The notes: a model not told the origin generated them from the sequence alone. 64,000 nt of DNA from Acinetobacter sp. ANC 4470 (GCF_002135335.1 NZ_NEGC01000003.1:62001-126000); one strand, 5' to 3'; shown: positions 9,508 to 18,564, counted from the stretch's first letter. Program-made: numbers and translations.

Positions 9508-10254
9508 TTACCAATGGTAACTTACACCCAGTTTACCCACTGGCATCCATTGATACTTATCATCTTCACGGATTTTTTGCTCTTCCGCCCGTAATGCATC
9601 TTGGAAATCTTGACCGCCAGTTAATGTATCGCCACTACCTGTCAAAGTTACAGTAGGATTGCCTGTATAGTAGGCACCAACCTCACCAAATACACCCCAG
9701 TTTTTGTTGATTTTTGGCGCCCAACCCAAACCTAGGTATGGTGCAATGTCATTTTCATATTCCATTTTACCGTTGATATTTACGCCAGAACCACTTGGAT
9801 CTGCAATAAAGTTCGTGTTATTTACCTTAAACGCTTCACCTGGCTTAACTCGACGGTCTAGACCATAATCATTGTCTAAATATGCTGCACCAGCTGCCAC
9901 ATAAATACCTTGTACCCAACGGCTAGTACTAGCACCCCAAGGATGGATTTCAGCGTTTAAATAAACGTTGTTATTGTCCATATCTAGATCATATGTTGAA
10001 CCATTGACTTTTACATCATCAGACCAAGAAATGTCACCGCCGTTATAGCCCAACGCCAAGCCGACATACGGGTTTGCAGTCCAAAGTAAAGCACCACCAT
10101 AGCCAGTTGTACCCACTTCAGCACGAACACCTGTTGGCACAAGTTGATTTCGATCAAATGCATAACCATCTTGTACGACTGTCTCATCCGCCATCGCTGT
10201 TCCTGCGATAGCCGTCAACACAGTTGCAGCAAGAAGAGTGCGTAAAGTCTTCAT
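9508..10254 (-). CDS. carO: Outer membrane protein CarO
   Basis: Acinetobacter outer membrane beta-barrel of the CarO type (OmpW-related), known in A. baumannii for its link to carbapenem susceptibility and basic amino acid uptake. The 248 aa start with a Sec signal (TLLAATVLTAIAGTAMA, cut before DE). Recognisable CarO segments follow: RAEVGTTGYGGALLW, NPYVGLALGYNGGDISW, YDLDMDNNNVYLNAE, KNWGVFGEVGAYYTGNP and the end WMPVGKLGVSYHW, a terminal aromatic as in barrel proteins. I chose the ATG at 10254, the natural signal peptide start with GGAGAT upstream, over an in-frame start at 10293. Loop regions differ between alleles, so function in drug entry cannot be inferred. Confidence 0.93.
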   Translation of the reverse strand: MKTLRTLLAATVLTAIAGTAMADETVVQDGYAFDRNQLVPTGVRAEVGTTGYGGALLWTANPYVGLALGYNGGDISWSDDVKVNGSTYDLDMDNNNVYLNAEIHPWGASTSRWVQGIYVAAGAAYLDNDYGLDRRVKPGEAFKVNNTNFIADPSGSGVNINGKMEYENDIAPYLGLGWAPKINKNWGVFGEVGAYYTGNPTVTLTGSGDTLTGGQDFQDALRAEEQKIREDDKYQWMPVGKLGVSYHW

Positions 10255-10554
10255 TGTATATCTCCTCAAAAAGTTATTTTCATCATTAGTCATGTTTTCT
10301 ATAATCTGGACTATAAAATAAAAATTGCTTAACTTTTATTCTAATTTTGCTGATTTTTTGTTATTTTTTGATACAATTTATTTTTGATTATTAACTTTTC
10401 TTGCTCACCACTTGCTTGTTAAATACTCAACTTTTTATTTTTTAGATCACTCAGCTCATCTTTAATTATTAATTCCGATCTAAAGCGACTTTTTCATCTA
10501 TTCTTGTCTCAATATAGTGTAAAATCTTGAAAATTTTTTTGGAAATGGAAGATC
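10255..10554. promoter_or_regulatory. Divergent carO/dapD control region
   Basis: About 300 very AT-rich bases between two divergent genes. They must hold both promoters. I see many possible TATAAT-like hexamers but none I can single out. GGAAATGGAAG supplies the dapD ribosome-binding site. No small gene or strong hairpin is evident. Confidence 0.5.
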
Positions 10555-11376
10555 ATGTCTCAGCTTTCAACAATCATTGAACAAGCTTTTGAAGATCGTG
10601 CAAATTTCACAGCGGCAAATTGCGCTGCAGAAATTCGTAACGCTGTAGAAGAAGCTATTGCTGGCCTAGATAACGGCACACTTCGTGTAGCTGAAAAAAT
10701 CGATGGTGAATGGATTGTTCATCAATGGCTTAAAAAAGCTGTTTTGTTATCTTTCAAATTGAACGACAACAAACCAATCGAGTCTTGTGATCTTCGTTTC
10801 TATGACAAAGTAGACACTAAATTTAAAGGCTGGACTGAAGCACAATTTCAAGCTGCTGGCGTACGTGTAGTACCGCCTGCTGTTGCTCGTAAAGGCAGCT
10901 TCCAAGCTAAAAATGTGGTATTGATGCCATCTTATGTGAACATTGGTGCATATGTTGACGAAGGTACAATGGTTGACACATGGGCAACTGTCGGTTCATG
11001 TGCTCAAATCGGTAAAAATGTACATTTATCAGGTGGCGTGGGTATTGGTGGTGTTCTTGAACCATTACAAGCAAACCCAACAATTATTGAAGACAACTGT
11101 TTCATTGGCGCACGTTCTGAAATCGTGGAAGGCGTGATCGTTGAAGAAGGTTCTGTGATTTCAATGGGCGTGTTCATTGGTCAATCTACTAAGATTTTTG
11201 ACCGTGCAACTGGCGAAGTTCATTATGGTCGCGTACCTGCTGGTTCGGTTGTTGTTGCGGGTAGCCTTCCATCAAAATGCGGTACTTACAGCTTATATGC
11301 TGCGATTATCGTGAAAAAAGTTGATGCGAAAACTCGCTCTAAAACAAGCTTGAACGAGTTATTACGCGAAGACTAA
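10555..11376 (+). CDS. dapD: Tetrahydrodipicolinate N-succinyltransferase DapD
   Basis: Transfers succinyl from succinyl-CoA to tetrahydrodipicolinate in lysine and meso-diaminopimelate synthesis. Length 273 aa matches the family. The N-terminal helical domain is followed by a left-handed beta-helix of hexapeptide repeats from about residue 105, seen as [36 protein letters not shown] and [19 protein letters not shown]. The C-terminal [19 protein letters not shown] is characteristic of DapD. It is followed by its own terminator and is probably monocistronic. Confidence 0.97.
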   Translation: MSQLSTIIEQAFEDRANFTAANCAAEIRNAVEEAIAGLDNGTLRVAEKIDGEWIVHQWLKKAVLLSFKLNDNKPIESCDLRFYDKVDTKFKGWTEAQFQAAGVRVVPPAVARKGSFQAKNVVLMPSYVNIGAYVDEGTMVDTWATVGSCAQIGKNVHLSGGVGIGGVLEPLQANPTIIEDNCFIGARSEIVEGVIVEEGSVISMGVFIGQSTKIFDRATGEVHYGRVPAGSVVVAGSLPSKCGTYSLYAAIIVKKVDAKTRSKTSLNELLRED

Positions 11377-11431
11377 TTTTCTATTCATTTTCTTGCGGAA
11401 CTTTAGTCACCTTACGGAACTATCGCTCCTC

Positions 11432-11474
11432 ATCTCTACGATCAGACATGAGCGTAGAGATTTTTGTTTTTTGT
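11432..11474 (+). terminator. Terminator after dapD
   Basis: ATCTCTACG (11432-11440) pairs with CGTAGAGAT (11453-11461), loop of 12 bases, followed by TTTTGTTTTTTG. Confidence 0.8.
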
Positions 11475-11509
11475 ACTTTCTCATTTGTTTGGTGCGGTAA
11501 TTTTTTGTT

Positions 11510-12220
11510 ATGAATACTCTTCGATCTTCTGCTATTCCTGTTTCTGATCCGTCTGCGGGTTTACGTATCACGGAGATTTTCTATTCATTACAAGGTGAAG
11601 CGAATGCTGCGGGCTTACCGACGGTTTTTATTCGTTTAACTGGTTGTCCTTTACGTTGTACTTATTGTGATACTACTTATTCTTTTGAAGGTGGTGAGCG
11701 CCAATCGTTAGAGCACATTATTCAAACAACGCTTGATTTTAAAACCCCTTATATTTGTGTGACTGGCGGTGAACCGCTGGCTCAACCCAATGCTCTTCCT
11801 TTAATGACACGCCTTGCCGATCTGGGCTGCGAAGTGTCTCTTGAAACCAGTGGTGCTTTAGATGTCTCTAAAGTTGACCCGCGTGTTTCTAAAGTACTTG
11901 ATTTAAAAACACCAACGTCTGGTGAAGAGAAAAAAAATTTACTCAGTAATTTGGATCATTTAACTCAGCATGATCAAATCAAATTTGTGATTTGTAATCG
12001 CGAAGATTATGAATGGTCAAAACAGCAAGTTGAGCAATATCAATTGGTGGATAAAGTGAGCACCGTTTGGTTCTCTCCTGCCTTTGCAGTTGAAAAAGGT
12101 AATGTTCGTTTACCGCAACTTGCGCGAGATTTAGCACAATGGATTTTAGAAGACCATCTCCCTGTTCGCTTCCAACTGCAATTACACAAATTGCTTTGGA
12201 ATGATGAAACTGGTCGTTAA
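11510..12220 (+). CDS. queE: 7-carboxy-7-deazaguanine synthase QueE
   Basis: Radical SAM enzyme that contracts 6-carboxy-tetrahydropterin to 7-carboxy-7-deazaguanine, the committed step to queuosine. EIFYSLQGEANAAGLP at about residues 22-37 is the QueE signature. The cluster-binding cysteines are Cys46, Cys50 and Cys53 in GCPLRCTYC, a CxxxCxxC as in canonical radical SAM enzymes. VTGGEPLAQP is the SAM-binding GGE region. The 236 aa length is normal. It lies 41 bases ahead of queC, which uses its product. The fourth enzyme (QueD) is not in the window. Confidence 0.95.
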   Translation: MNTLRSSAIPVSDPSAGLRITEIFYSLQGEANAAGLPTVFIRLTGCPLRCTYCDTTYSFEGGERQSLEHIIQTTLDFKTPYICVTGGEPLAQPNALPLMTRLADLGCEVSLETSGALDVSKVDPRVSKVLDLKTPTSGEEKKNLLSNLDHLTQHDQIKFVICNREDYEWSKQQVEQYQLVDKVSTVWFSPAFAVEKGNVRLPQLARDLAQWILEDHLPVRFQLQLHKLLWNDETGR

Positions 12221-12261
12221 TTTAGTTCTGTTCTTAAATACATCTATTTGGAGATTTTAAT

Positions 12262-12933
12262 ATGCGCCCTCGTGCCATAGTTTTGTTATCTGGCGGCTTA
12301 GACTCAACGACTTGTTTGGCTTGGGCGCAAGCACGTTATGAATGTATTGCCATCAGTTTTATGTATGGTCAGCGTTCGAGCACTGAACTTGATGCAGCTC
12401 GTGTATTAACACAACGTGCTGGTGTAGAACATCGTGTCATTAATATTGATTTAGGCAACCTCGGTGGTTCTGCTTTAACAGATTTAAGCATTGATGTACC
12501 TGAACATGAACAAGAAGGTATTCCTGTAACTTATGTTCCAGCACGTAACACCATTTTTCTTTCCTACGCGCTCGCCGCTGCGGAAGTTTTTGGTGCAGAA
12601 GTAATAATCATTGGCATCAATGCCGTTGATTATTCAGGTTATCCTGACTGTCGTCCTGAATTTATTGATGCTTTTGCAACCATGGCACGCCTTGCAACTA
12701 AAGTTGGTGTGGAAGGAAAACCTCTTAAATTTGAAACACCTCTGTTACATTTATCCAAAGCAAATATCATTCGCTTAGGTATAGAACATGGCGTAGACTA
12801 TAGCCAAACAGTGTCATGCTACCAAGCAGACGACCTAGGGCGTGCTTGTGGCAAATGTGATAGTTGCCGCTTACGTAAGCAAGGTTTTGTTGATGCAGGC
12901 ATCACAGATCCAACACGTTATATACCGTCTTAA
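12262..12933 (+). CDS. queC: 7-cyano-7-deazaguanine synthase QueC
   Basis: ATP-dependent conversion of 7-carboxy-7-deazaguanine to preQ0, the precursor of queuosine in tRNA. The N-terminal PP-loop [16 protein letters not shown] binds [18 protein letters not shown] is a conserved QueC segment, and the C-terminal cysteines in [20 protein letters not shown] form the zinc site. Length 223 aa is standard. GGAGAT lies upstream. It forms an operon with queE. Confidence 0.96.
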   Translation: MRPRAIVLLSGGLDSTTCLAWAQARYECIAISFMYGQRSSTELDAARVLTQRAGVEHRVINIDLGNLGGSALTDLSIDVPEHEQEGIPVTYVPARNTIFLSYALAAAEVFGAEVIIIGINAVDYSGYPDCRPEFIDAFATMARLATKVGVEGKPLKFETPLLHLSKANIIRLGIEHGVDYSQTVSCYQADDLGRACGKCDSCRLRKQGFVDAGITDPTRYIPS

Positions 12934-12946
12934 CAAGGTACAGTTT

Positions 12947-13366
12947 ATGAAAAATTTAAAATCAAACATTATTCTTTCTACATTCGTTTCTGCTGTTGCA
13001 ATGATGGCAACTGCTTCTCACGCTGCTGAATCAAACAAACTTCAGGAAGCGTATAAAAGCACCAATGTAAAATCGGCTTTAATTAATGTTTGTAAAGATG
13101 AAACAGGTAAAAGTAAAAAATTATCAGCGGCAGAAGTCAGTAAATATTGTACTTGTGCAGTTGAAGCTGACGGTAGATTAACCAATGCTCAAAAGTGGGA
13201 AATCCAAAGTACCATTAACCAAAAGAAAAGCCCTGCGACTTTAGCTTTTGTACAAAAACAAAATAAAGATCTACAGACTTGTTTTGGTCCACAACTGACA
13301 GGTAAGCTTAAAAGCCTAACTGAAGAAGCAATGAAAGCTGCACAGGCTGCTCAAGCTAAAAAATAA
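12947..13366 (+). CDS. Small secreted protein with signal peptide, function unknown
   Basis: A 139-aa protein with a Sec signal: basic MKNLKSN, a hydrophobic core and the probable cut after SHA-A near residue 26. The mature part is lysine-rich with few aromatics. It has three cysteines, in NVCKDE, KYCTCAVE and LQTCFG, so disulfides or metal binding are possible. The C-terminus is an alanine/lysine/glutamine helix. The ATG at 12947 follows AAGG 13 bases after the queC stop. A longer in-frame reading from 12842 overlaps queC and would bury the signal. It is co-directional with queE-queC but shows no obvious link to queuosine. I do not recognise the family. Confidence 0.8.
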   Translation: MKNLKSNIILSTFVSAVAMMATASHAAESNKLQEAYKSTNVKSALINVCKDETGKSKKLSAAEVSKYCTCAVEADGRLTNAQKWEIQSTINQKKSPATLAFVQKQNKDLQTCFGPQLTGKLKSLTEEAMKAAQAAQAKK

Positions 13367-13384
13367 GTTGATTTAAATACCACT

Positions 13385-13412
13385 AAAAGCCTGCAATTGC
13401 AGGCTTTTTTAG
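13385..13412 (+). terminator. Terminator after the small secreted protein
   Basis: AAAAGCCTGCAA (13385-13396) and TTGCAGGCTTTT form a strong stem with continuing Ts, in the short gap before the next gene. Confidence 0.85.
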
Positions 13413-13425
13413 CTATGGATAATGT

Positions 13426-14118
13426 ATGCAACAGCAATGGAAAACCAACGCGACCCAACAAAAATTTATCGTGTCTTATAGCGGTGGCAAAGACAGCACC
13501 CTCGCCTTGTATCATGCAATGCAGGTCGGTAAAGCCATTGGCTTAATTGTAATGCTTGAAGAACAAGGGCTGCGCTCTCGTTCGCATGCTATGAGCATGG
13601 ATATCATTCAAGCGCAAGCCAATGCCTTAGGTTTACCCATCATTACTGCGTCTTCCAGTTGGAATGACTATGAGACTGAATTTTTAAAATTGTTAGCAGA
13701 TGCCAAACAGCAAGGTGCAAACGTTTTAGTCACAGGTGATTTAGATATGCCTGAACATGGTTGTTGGCATGATCGTATTACTCAACAAGCTGGGCTGAAA
13801 CTCTGTATGCCGCTTTGGCAACGTCCACATCGGGAAGTGATTGAAGAATTCATTCAGCTGGGTTTTAAGACCATGATTGTGACTGTTAATCTTGAGTTGG
13901 GCATGAAAGTTGATGATTTAGGAAAAATTTTAACCTTAGACTATATTCAAGAATTAGAAAATCGAGGTGTTGATCCCTGCGGTGAAGGCGGTGAATTTCA
14001 CAGCACCGTGATTGATGGACCTCTATTTGCTTCACCAATTGCTGTACGCAAAGGTGATATTCTATATCATGAAAATTATGCCTTTTTAGCACTCGAATTA
14101 GAAAGCAATTCATTTTAA
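13426..14118 (+). CDS. Dph6-like PP-loop ATP-binding protein
   Basis: Member of the ATP-pyrophosphatase family related to diphthine-ammonia ligase. The PP-loop VSYSGGKDSTLALYHA (about residues 19-34) binds ATP. Later family segments are VTGDLDMPEHGCWHDRI, GFKTMIVTVNLELG and VDPCGEGGEFHSTVIDGP. Bacteria lack diphthamide, so the substrate is a different, undetermined acid or amide. The 230-aa length fits. It starts right after a terminator and is followed 14 bases later by bcp, with which it may be co-transcribed. Confidence 0.85.
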   Translation: MQQQWKTNATQQKFIVSYSGGKDSTLALYHAMQVGKAIGLIVMLEEQGLRSRSHAMSMDIIQAQANALGLPIITASSSWNDYETEFLKLLADAKQQGANVLVTGDLDMPEHGCWHDRITQQAGLKLCMPLWQRPHREVIEEFIQLGFKTMIVTVNLELGMKVDDLGKILTLDYIQELENRGVDPCGEGGEFHSTVIDGPLFASPIAVRKGDILYHENYAFLALELESNSF

Positions 14119-14132
14119 TCAAGGATTAAAGC

Positions 14133-14594
14133 ATGACTGAAAATATTCAATTGCCAAACCAAGACTTCCCAACAACCACTGGCGAAGTTAACTTATCGAC
14201 CCTTCCATCAGAATGGCTGATTGTGTATTTTTATCCAAAAGATTCAACGCCAGGTTGTACGACGCAAGCAGTCGATTTTTCTGCTTTGAAAGATCAATTT
14301 AAAGCGTTAAATACCACGATTATGGGTATTTCACGTGATTCGGTAAAAGCACATCAAAACTTTACTGAAAAACAATCACTCAGCATTAATTTGATTAGTG
14401 ATAAAGAAGAAGTGTTGTGTAAGCACTTTGATGTCATTAAAGAAAAAAATATGTATGGTAAAAAAGTGATGGGCATTGAGCGCTCAACTTTCATTTTCCA
14501 TAATGGCAAGCTGGTCAAAGAATACCGTAAAGTCAAAGCAGCTGGACATGCAGAACAGGTTTTAGCTGATTTAAAAGTCTTACAAGCTGTTTAA
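14133..14594 (+). CDS. bcp: Peroxiredoxin of the Bcp/PrxQ family
   Basis: Thiol-dependent peroxidase. The peroxidatic cysteine is Cys42 in YPKDSTPGCTTQAVDF. The resolving cysteine found five residues later in E. coli Bcp is replaced by Val47 here, so the enzyme is either 1-Cys or uses the other cysteine in EVLCKHFDVI. The C-terminal part has GIERSTFIFHNGKLVKEYRK, as expected. Length 153 aa is normal. AAGG precedes the start. Confidence 0.92.
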   Translation: MTENIQLPNQDFPTTTGEVNLSTLPSEWLIVYFYPKDSTPGCTTQAVDFSALKDQFKALNTTIMGISRDSVKAHQNFTEKQSLSINLISDKEEVLCKHFDVIKEKNMYGKKVMGIERSTFIFHNGKLVKEYRKVKAAGHAEQVLADLKVLQAV

Positions 14595-14605
14595 ATATCG
14601 CAGCT

Positions 14606-14634
14606 AAAAGCCCAAGCTCGTTTTGGGCTTTTGC
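14606..14634 (+). terminator. Terminator after bcp
   Basis: AAAAGCCCAA (14606-14615) and TTGGGCTTTT (14623-14632) with a 7-base loop. It lies ahead of the convergent exporter gene. Confidence 0.75.
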
Positions 14635-14666
14635 CTTTAGCTACTCATCATTTAGGTAATTATCAT

Positions 14667-15272
14667 TTAGACAGTCATCATTAAAGAAATTGCAATGCTC
14701 CACATAATTAATGCAATAACAACATCTAACACTTTCCATGCTTTAGGATTTGCAAAGACGGGTATTAACACTCGAGCACCATAACCCAGACTAAAAAAGA
14801 ATAACCAAGAAGCGGTGATTACGCCCAAAGCAAAATATAGTTTGGTTTGCTCAAATTGAGTCGAAATAGATCCGATTAAAACCACAGTATCTAAATACAC
14901 GTGTGGGTTTAACCAAGTTAAAGCCAGACACACAAAAATAATTTTACTCAATTTAATTTCGTTTTGCGGACTAGCATGCAATGACCGATTCGACTGAAAG
15001 GCTTGTATCGCATGTTGTAATCCATACCACAATAAAAACACAGCTCCAGCCCATTTGGCAAAACCAACAACCTCAGGATAGACCTGTATCACGCTAGCAA
15101 AACCAGTGATACCCAGCGCCACTAAAATAGAATCGGAAAGCGCACAGACAAAGCAAACCCAGAACACGGCTTGTTTCTTTAAGCCTTGTTTCAGTACAAA
15201 TGCATTTTGCGCTCCAATAGAGGCAATAAGACTTAAACCTATTGCAAAACCTTGTAGATATGTATACAGCAT
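14667..15272 (-). CDS. argO: LysE/ArgO-type basic amino acid exporter
   Basis: Inner-membrane exporter of arginine or lysine, 201 aa with about six hydrophobic helices. LSLIASIGAQNAFVLKQGLK near the N-terminus and TWLNPHVYLDTVVLIGS in the middle are hallmark segments of the LysE/ArgO family. I chose the start at 15272 (MLYTYLQGFAIGL), which matches the family N-terminus. The in-frame start at 15308 adds an atypical extension. It is transcribed divergently from an ArgP-like regulator, the classic arrangement in which ArgP with a basic amino acid activates export. Confidence 0.92.
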   Translation of the reverse strand: MLYTYLQGFAIGLSLIASIGAQNAFVLKQGLKKQAVFWVCFVCALSDSILVALGITGFASVIQVYPEVVGFAKWAGAVFLLWYGLQHAIQAFQSNRSLHASPQNEIKLSKIIFVCLALTWLNPHVYLDTVVLIGSISTQFEQTKLYFALGVITASWLFFFSLGYGARVLIPVFANPKAWKVLDVVIALIMWSIAISLMMTV

Positions 15273-15351
15273 CAACTTTATGCTCTTTTGGCTGAAATGC
15301 ATTATCAATGCTTTTACACGAAACTAAATATAATTAAGAAAATATCAATTT

Positions 15352-15370
15352 AACTAAATTATATTTAGTT
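15352..15370. promoter_or_regulatory. Palindrome in the argO/argP divergent region, likely ArgP operator
   Basis: AACTAAAT (15352-15359), TAT, ATTTAGTT (15363-15370) is a perfect 8-bp inverted repeat. A related half, AACTAAATATAATTA, lies at 15322-15336. LysR-type regulators bind such AT-rich dyads between themselves and their targets. Confidence 0.6.
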
Positions 15371-15410
15371 TATAGTCATTGCTACAAGTGAAAAGAACGA
15401 AGCAAAAGTT

Positions 15411-16307
15411 ATGCTGAACAGTAAACAATGTGATGCCTTTTTAGCCGTTGCAGAGACAGGAAGTTTTGAGCTCGCAGCTGAACGACTTTACATTACCGCT
15501 TCTGCTGTAACTTTACGGGTACAAAGCTTAGAAAAAACTTTAGGACATATCCTCATTCTCCGTGAACGTCCTTGCCGAGTAACGCAAGCAGGTCAATCGC
15601 TATTACATTACTTGCAACATAGTCGTTTACTAGAACAAAACTTACTTCAAAATTTAACTGGGCAAATCGCCAATTCTTCTTTTTATCAAATCAATATTGC
15701 AACCAATGATAACTCTTTAACAACGTGGCTGCTTTCCACTATTCAAGAAACGCTAATTGATGAGAAAATTGTGCTTCACCTCAAAGTAGCTGACCAAACG
15801 CAAACCCATCATTTATTGGAAGCTGGATTGGTGAATGCCTGTATTTCAACTGAAGCTATTACCATGAAAGGTTGTCTTGCCGAACCTTTAGGCACAATGA
15901 CTTATCGGATGGTGGCAACGCCACAATTTGTACAAAAATGGTTTCCAAATGGCATCAACCGTGAAAATCTAAAAGTGACACCTGCCGTTATTTATAATGA
16001 CAGAGATCAGATCCATACCGATATTATTTTAAAACACTATGGTTTAACCTCTGATAGCTATCCACATCACTATATTCCATCATCAAATGCCTTTGCAGAA
16101 GCGATTTGCATTGGACTTGGTTTTGGCATGCTACCTGAATATCAAATCGGTTTACGCTTAGAAACTGCGGAATTAGTTGAGATTCTCCCTCAATTTCGTA
16201 CTGAAATTATGCTGTACTGGCATCACTGGAAACGGCAATCTGTAGCACTGGAAAAACTGACAGAGACCTTGCTGCAACAAGCACATCTTAAAATGAATCA
16301 GGCATAA
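15411..16307 (+). CDS. argP: LysR-type regulator ArgP (IciA-like)
   Basis: Regulator expected to activate the divergent argO exporter in response to arginine or lysine. The 298 aa begin MLNSKQCDAFLAVAETGSFE, with the winged helix-turn-helix at about residues 18-40 (ELAAERLYITASAVTLRVQSLE), close to the ArgP pattern. The effector domain follows (NIATNDNSLTTWLL), and FAEAICIGLGFGMLPEYQ is typical near the C-terminus. The divergent argO partner makes the assignment strong. Confidence 0.9.
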   Translation: MLNSKQCDAFLAVAETGSFELAAERLYITASAVTLRVQSLEKTLGHILILRERPCRVTQAGQSLLHYLQHSRLLEQNLLQNLTGQIANSSFYQINIATNDNSLTTWLLSTIQETLIDEKIVLHLKVADQTQTHHLLEAGLVNACISTEAITMKGCLAEPLGTMTYRMVATPQFVQKWFPNGINRENLKVTPAVIYNDRDQIHTDIILKHYGLTSDSYPHHYIPSSNAFAEAICIGLGFGMLPEYQIGLRLETAELVEILPQFRTEIMLYWHHWKRQSVALEKLTETLLQQAHLKMNQA

Positions 16308-16355
16308 AAAGGCGGCAAGACTAGATTGTTTAATTTTGAGCTGAATGATCTTGTG

Positions 16356-16925
16356 TTATTTAACTTGCCATTGTCCAGACACCTCAATATTCACCTTTTC
16401 CCCTATACCACCGAATGCTTTTTTCATACCAAAATCACTGCGATTAAGCACTGCTCTGGATTCAACATCAATGAGTCGTGGATTGGCTGTATTGGGTTTT
16501 AAAAACGTATCTAGGATTACAGGTTTAGTAACACCACGCAAAGTTAAATCACCTTTTATACTATAGTGATCATTGCCTAAGAATATAAATTCATGACTAT
16601 TAAAAGTCGCAGTCGTGTATTTTTCTGCATAAAATAAATCTTCACCTAAAATCAAATTTCTCAGTGACGGTTTACTCAAACTTAGGCTATTTATATCCAA
16701 TACAAACGTAGCCGAAGCATTCTGTGGTGCTTCTAGATCAAAGCTCATACTGGACTGAACTTGGTTAAACTTCCCTTTCACAATAGAAAAACCCATCGAT
16801 TGGATATCAAAACCAACATAAGTTTGTGCTGTAAGTATCCACTCCTGTGCATTGACTTGAGCAACGATGTTTAGACTAACTACGCCAGCAATTAAGACGC
16901 TTTTCATTGTGGTTGTGATATTCAT
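16356..16925 (-). CDS. YceI-family periplasmic protein
   Basis: Lipocalin-like YceI domain protein, a family that binds isoprenoid-type lipids in the periplasm. The 189 aa start with a Sec signal (residues 1 to about 26, ending VNAQ). The mature domain has TYVGFDIQSMGFSIVKGKFN, FVLDINSLS, GDLTLRGVTKPVILD and a C-terminal VNIEVSGQWQVK, all usual for YceI. I chose the ATG at 16925, eight bases after AGGAG. A GTG nine bases upstream is also possible. It is convergent with argP, and no cytochrome b561 partner lies beside it. Confidence 0.88.
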   Translation of the reverse strand: MNITTTMKSVLIAGVVSLNIVAQVNAQEWILTAQTYVGFDIQSMGFSIVKGKFNQVQSSMSFDLEAPQNASATFVLDINSLSLSKPSLRNLILGEDLFYAEKYTTATFNSHEFIFLGNDHYSIKGDLTLRGVTKPVILDTFLKPNTANPRLIDVESRAVLNRSDFGMKKAFGGIGEKVNIEVSGQWQVK

Positions 16926-16976
16926 CCTGTCCACTCCTAAATCGTTGCAATTTTTTGCCCCAACCTAAAAGCTTAC

Positions 16977-17552
16977 TTAAGATTCTTCAAGATTGCTTTT
17001 ATCTTGTGTCAGGTATTTGTGCTGCAATTGTTGGTAAGTAGCTGTCTGCTGAAATTGCTGTAAAAACTCACTGGTTCCGAGTGGAATAGCCGATTCGATA
17101 ATTTCCCCACGATAATAGGCTTCACGCAGCGGAGTCGCTGAAATGGCATCTTTTAGACTATCCAGTTCAACCATCTTCCATTGTGGAAAAAGTTGAAGAT
17201 AATAGGAAGATTCATCCTTAAAGTGACCAATTAAACCAACTTTGTCTTCAAAATCAATAACATCCTCGACAAGCGATGTCAGCAATTTTTGCCATTTTTT
17301 ATCATCATAGACATCAATAACATACACAAATTTAATCCGCTGTTGATCCGCTGCTGAAAAGTTAGATAAAATCATGTTTTCGCGTTCATTCGCACTAAAC
17401 GGATTTTTAATATTGCGTTCATTTTGCGCTGAACCCAGTGCCAAAAGCACCTGCTGACTTTGTTGCAAGGCAATTTTAATGGTTTGCATATGTGCCAAAT
17501 GAAAAGGCTGAAAACGACCAATAAAAACGAGATAATCAAAGGTATAATTCAT
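16977..17552 (-). CDS. nadM: NadM-type nicotinamide-nucleotide adenylyltransferase
   Basis: Nucleotidyltransferase predicted to join NMN and ATP to NAD. The N-terminal FIGRFQPFHLAHMQTI (about residues 10-25) is the HxGH-type motif, and ISATPLREAYYRGEI (about 138-152) is the ISxTxxR motif. ALGSAQNERNIKNPFSANER is the specificity loop of the NadM group. No Nudix domain is attached at 191 aa, unlike the NadM-Nudix fusions. The gene stands alone on the minus strand between yceI and a divergent hydratase gene. Confidence 0.85.
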   Translation of the reverse strand: MNYTFDYLVFIGRFQPFHLAHMQTIKIALQQSQQVLLALGSAQNERNIKNPFSANERENMILSNFSAADQQRIKFVYVIDVYDDKKWQKLLTSLVEDVIDFEDKVGLIGHFKDESSYYLQLFPQWKMVELDSLKDAISATPLREAYYRGEIIESAIPLGTSEFLQQFQQTATYQQLQHKYLTQDKSNLEES

Positions 17553-17656
17553 AAGGGATCAAATTTTTTATGACTCATGAGTTGTGCCACTCAAATCAAT
17601 TTACGACATAATAAACGCCATAAAATTAAATTAAGTTTTAAAGCAAGGATAGTACG

Positions 17657-18457
17657 ATGACACTTAGTTGTATTCAACAACCTCATGAACATTTGGATGC
17701 GAATTTAGAAAATGGCGTACTGACTTTAGCCATTAATCGACCAAAAGCAAAAAATGCCTTATATGGCGAACTTTATTTATGGATTGCCAAGGCTTTAGAT
17801 GAAGCCGATCAAGATAAAGAGGTTCGCGTGGTGATTTTACGTGGTGCTGATGCAGATTTCAGTGCTGGTAATGACATGCAGGACTTCATGCAGTTTATTC
17901 AAACGCCACTGGCAGGTAAAGCAGGTGATGCACCTCCTTTTGTAGTATTAAAATCTGCTGCGAAATTCTCTAAACCGCTGATTTGTGCGGTACGCGGTGT
18001 TGCGATTGGTATTGGTGTAACAATTCTACTGCATGCCGATTTGGTCTATAGCGACAACACTGCCCTATTCCAAATTCCATTTGTAAGCCTTGGTCTTTCA
18101 CCTGAAGGTGCTTCAAGCAAATTACTCATTCAGCAAGCTGGTTATCACAAAGCTGCTGAGCTTCTGTTCACTGCACAAAAATTTAACAGCGAAAAAGCCT
18201 TAAATGCAGGGTTGGTTAATAGCATTGAAGATGATGTTTATGCACATGCATTGAAACAAGCACAAACTTTAGCGGCACTACCATTGGCATCTATTAAGCA
18301 AACCAAAGCTTTAATGAAACATAATTTACAAGAAATTTTAGACTGTGTAGATGATGAAGCTGTGATCTTTATGCAGCGTGTATCTTCACCAGAAATGGCT
18401 GAAGCCGTGGCTGCATTTATGCAAAAGCGTAAGCCTGACTTTGCTCAATTTAACTAA
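17657..18457 (+). CDS. Enoyl-CoA hydratase/isomerase family protein
   Basis: Crotonase-fold enzyme of 266 aa. The oxyanion-hole segments are VILRGADADFSAGNDMQDF (about residues 61-79) and ICAVRGVAIGIGVTILLHADL (about 112-132). FVSLGLSPEGASSKLL holds the usual position of the catalytic region; its Pro-Glu-Gly-Ala resembles PaaG/ECI-type members. The C-terminal SPEMAEAVAAFMQKRKPDF is typical. It could be an enoyl-CoA hydratase or an isomerase; the acyl-CoA substrate cannot be read. AAGGATAG precedes the ATG. Confidence 0.85.
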   Translation: MTLSCIQQPHEHLDANLENGVLTLAINRPKAKNALYGELYLWIAKALDEADQDKEVRVVILRGADADFSAGNDMQDFMQFIQTPLAGKAGDAPPFVVLKSAAKFSKPLICAVRGVAIGIGVTILLHADLVYSDNTALFQIPFVSLGLSPEGASSKLLIQQAGYHKAAELLFTAQKFNSEKALNAGLVNSIEDDVYAHALKQAQTLAALPLASIKQTKALMKHNLQEILDCVDDEAVIFMQRVSSPEMAEAVAAFMQKRKPDFAQFN

Positions 18458-18477
18458 ATTTAAGCACTTAAAAATTA

Positions 18478-18516
18478 AAAACCACTTAGTGATTTAGATT
18501 GCTAAGTGGTTTTATA
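18478..18516 (+). terminator. Terminator after the enoyl-CoA hydratase gene
   Basis: AAAACCACTTAG (18478-18489) pairs with CTAAGTGGTTTT (18502-18513) across a 12-base loop. Confidence 0.8.
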
Positions 18517-18564
18517 CTTTAAATCATTCTATTTTCTTAAACACTTTCATATTAGGCGAACATT

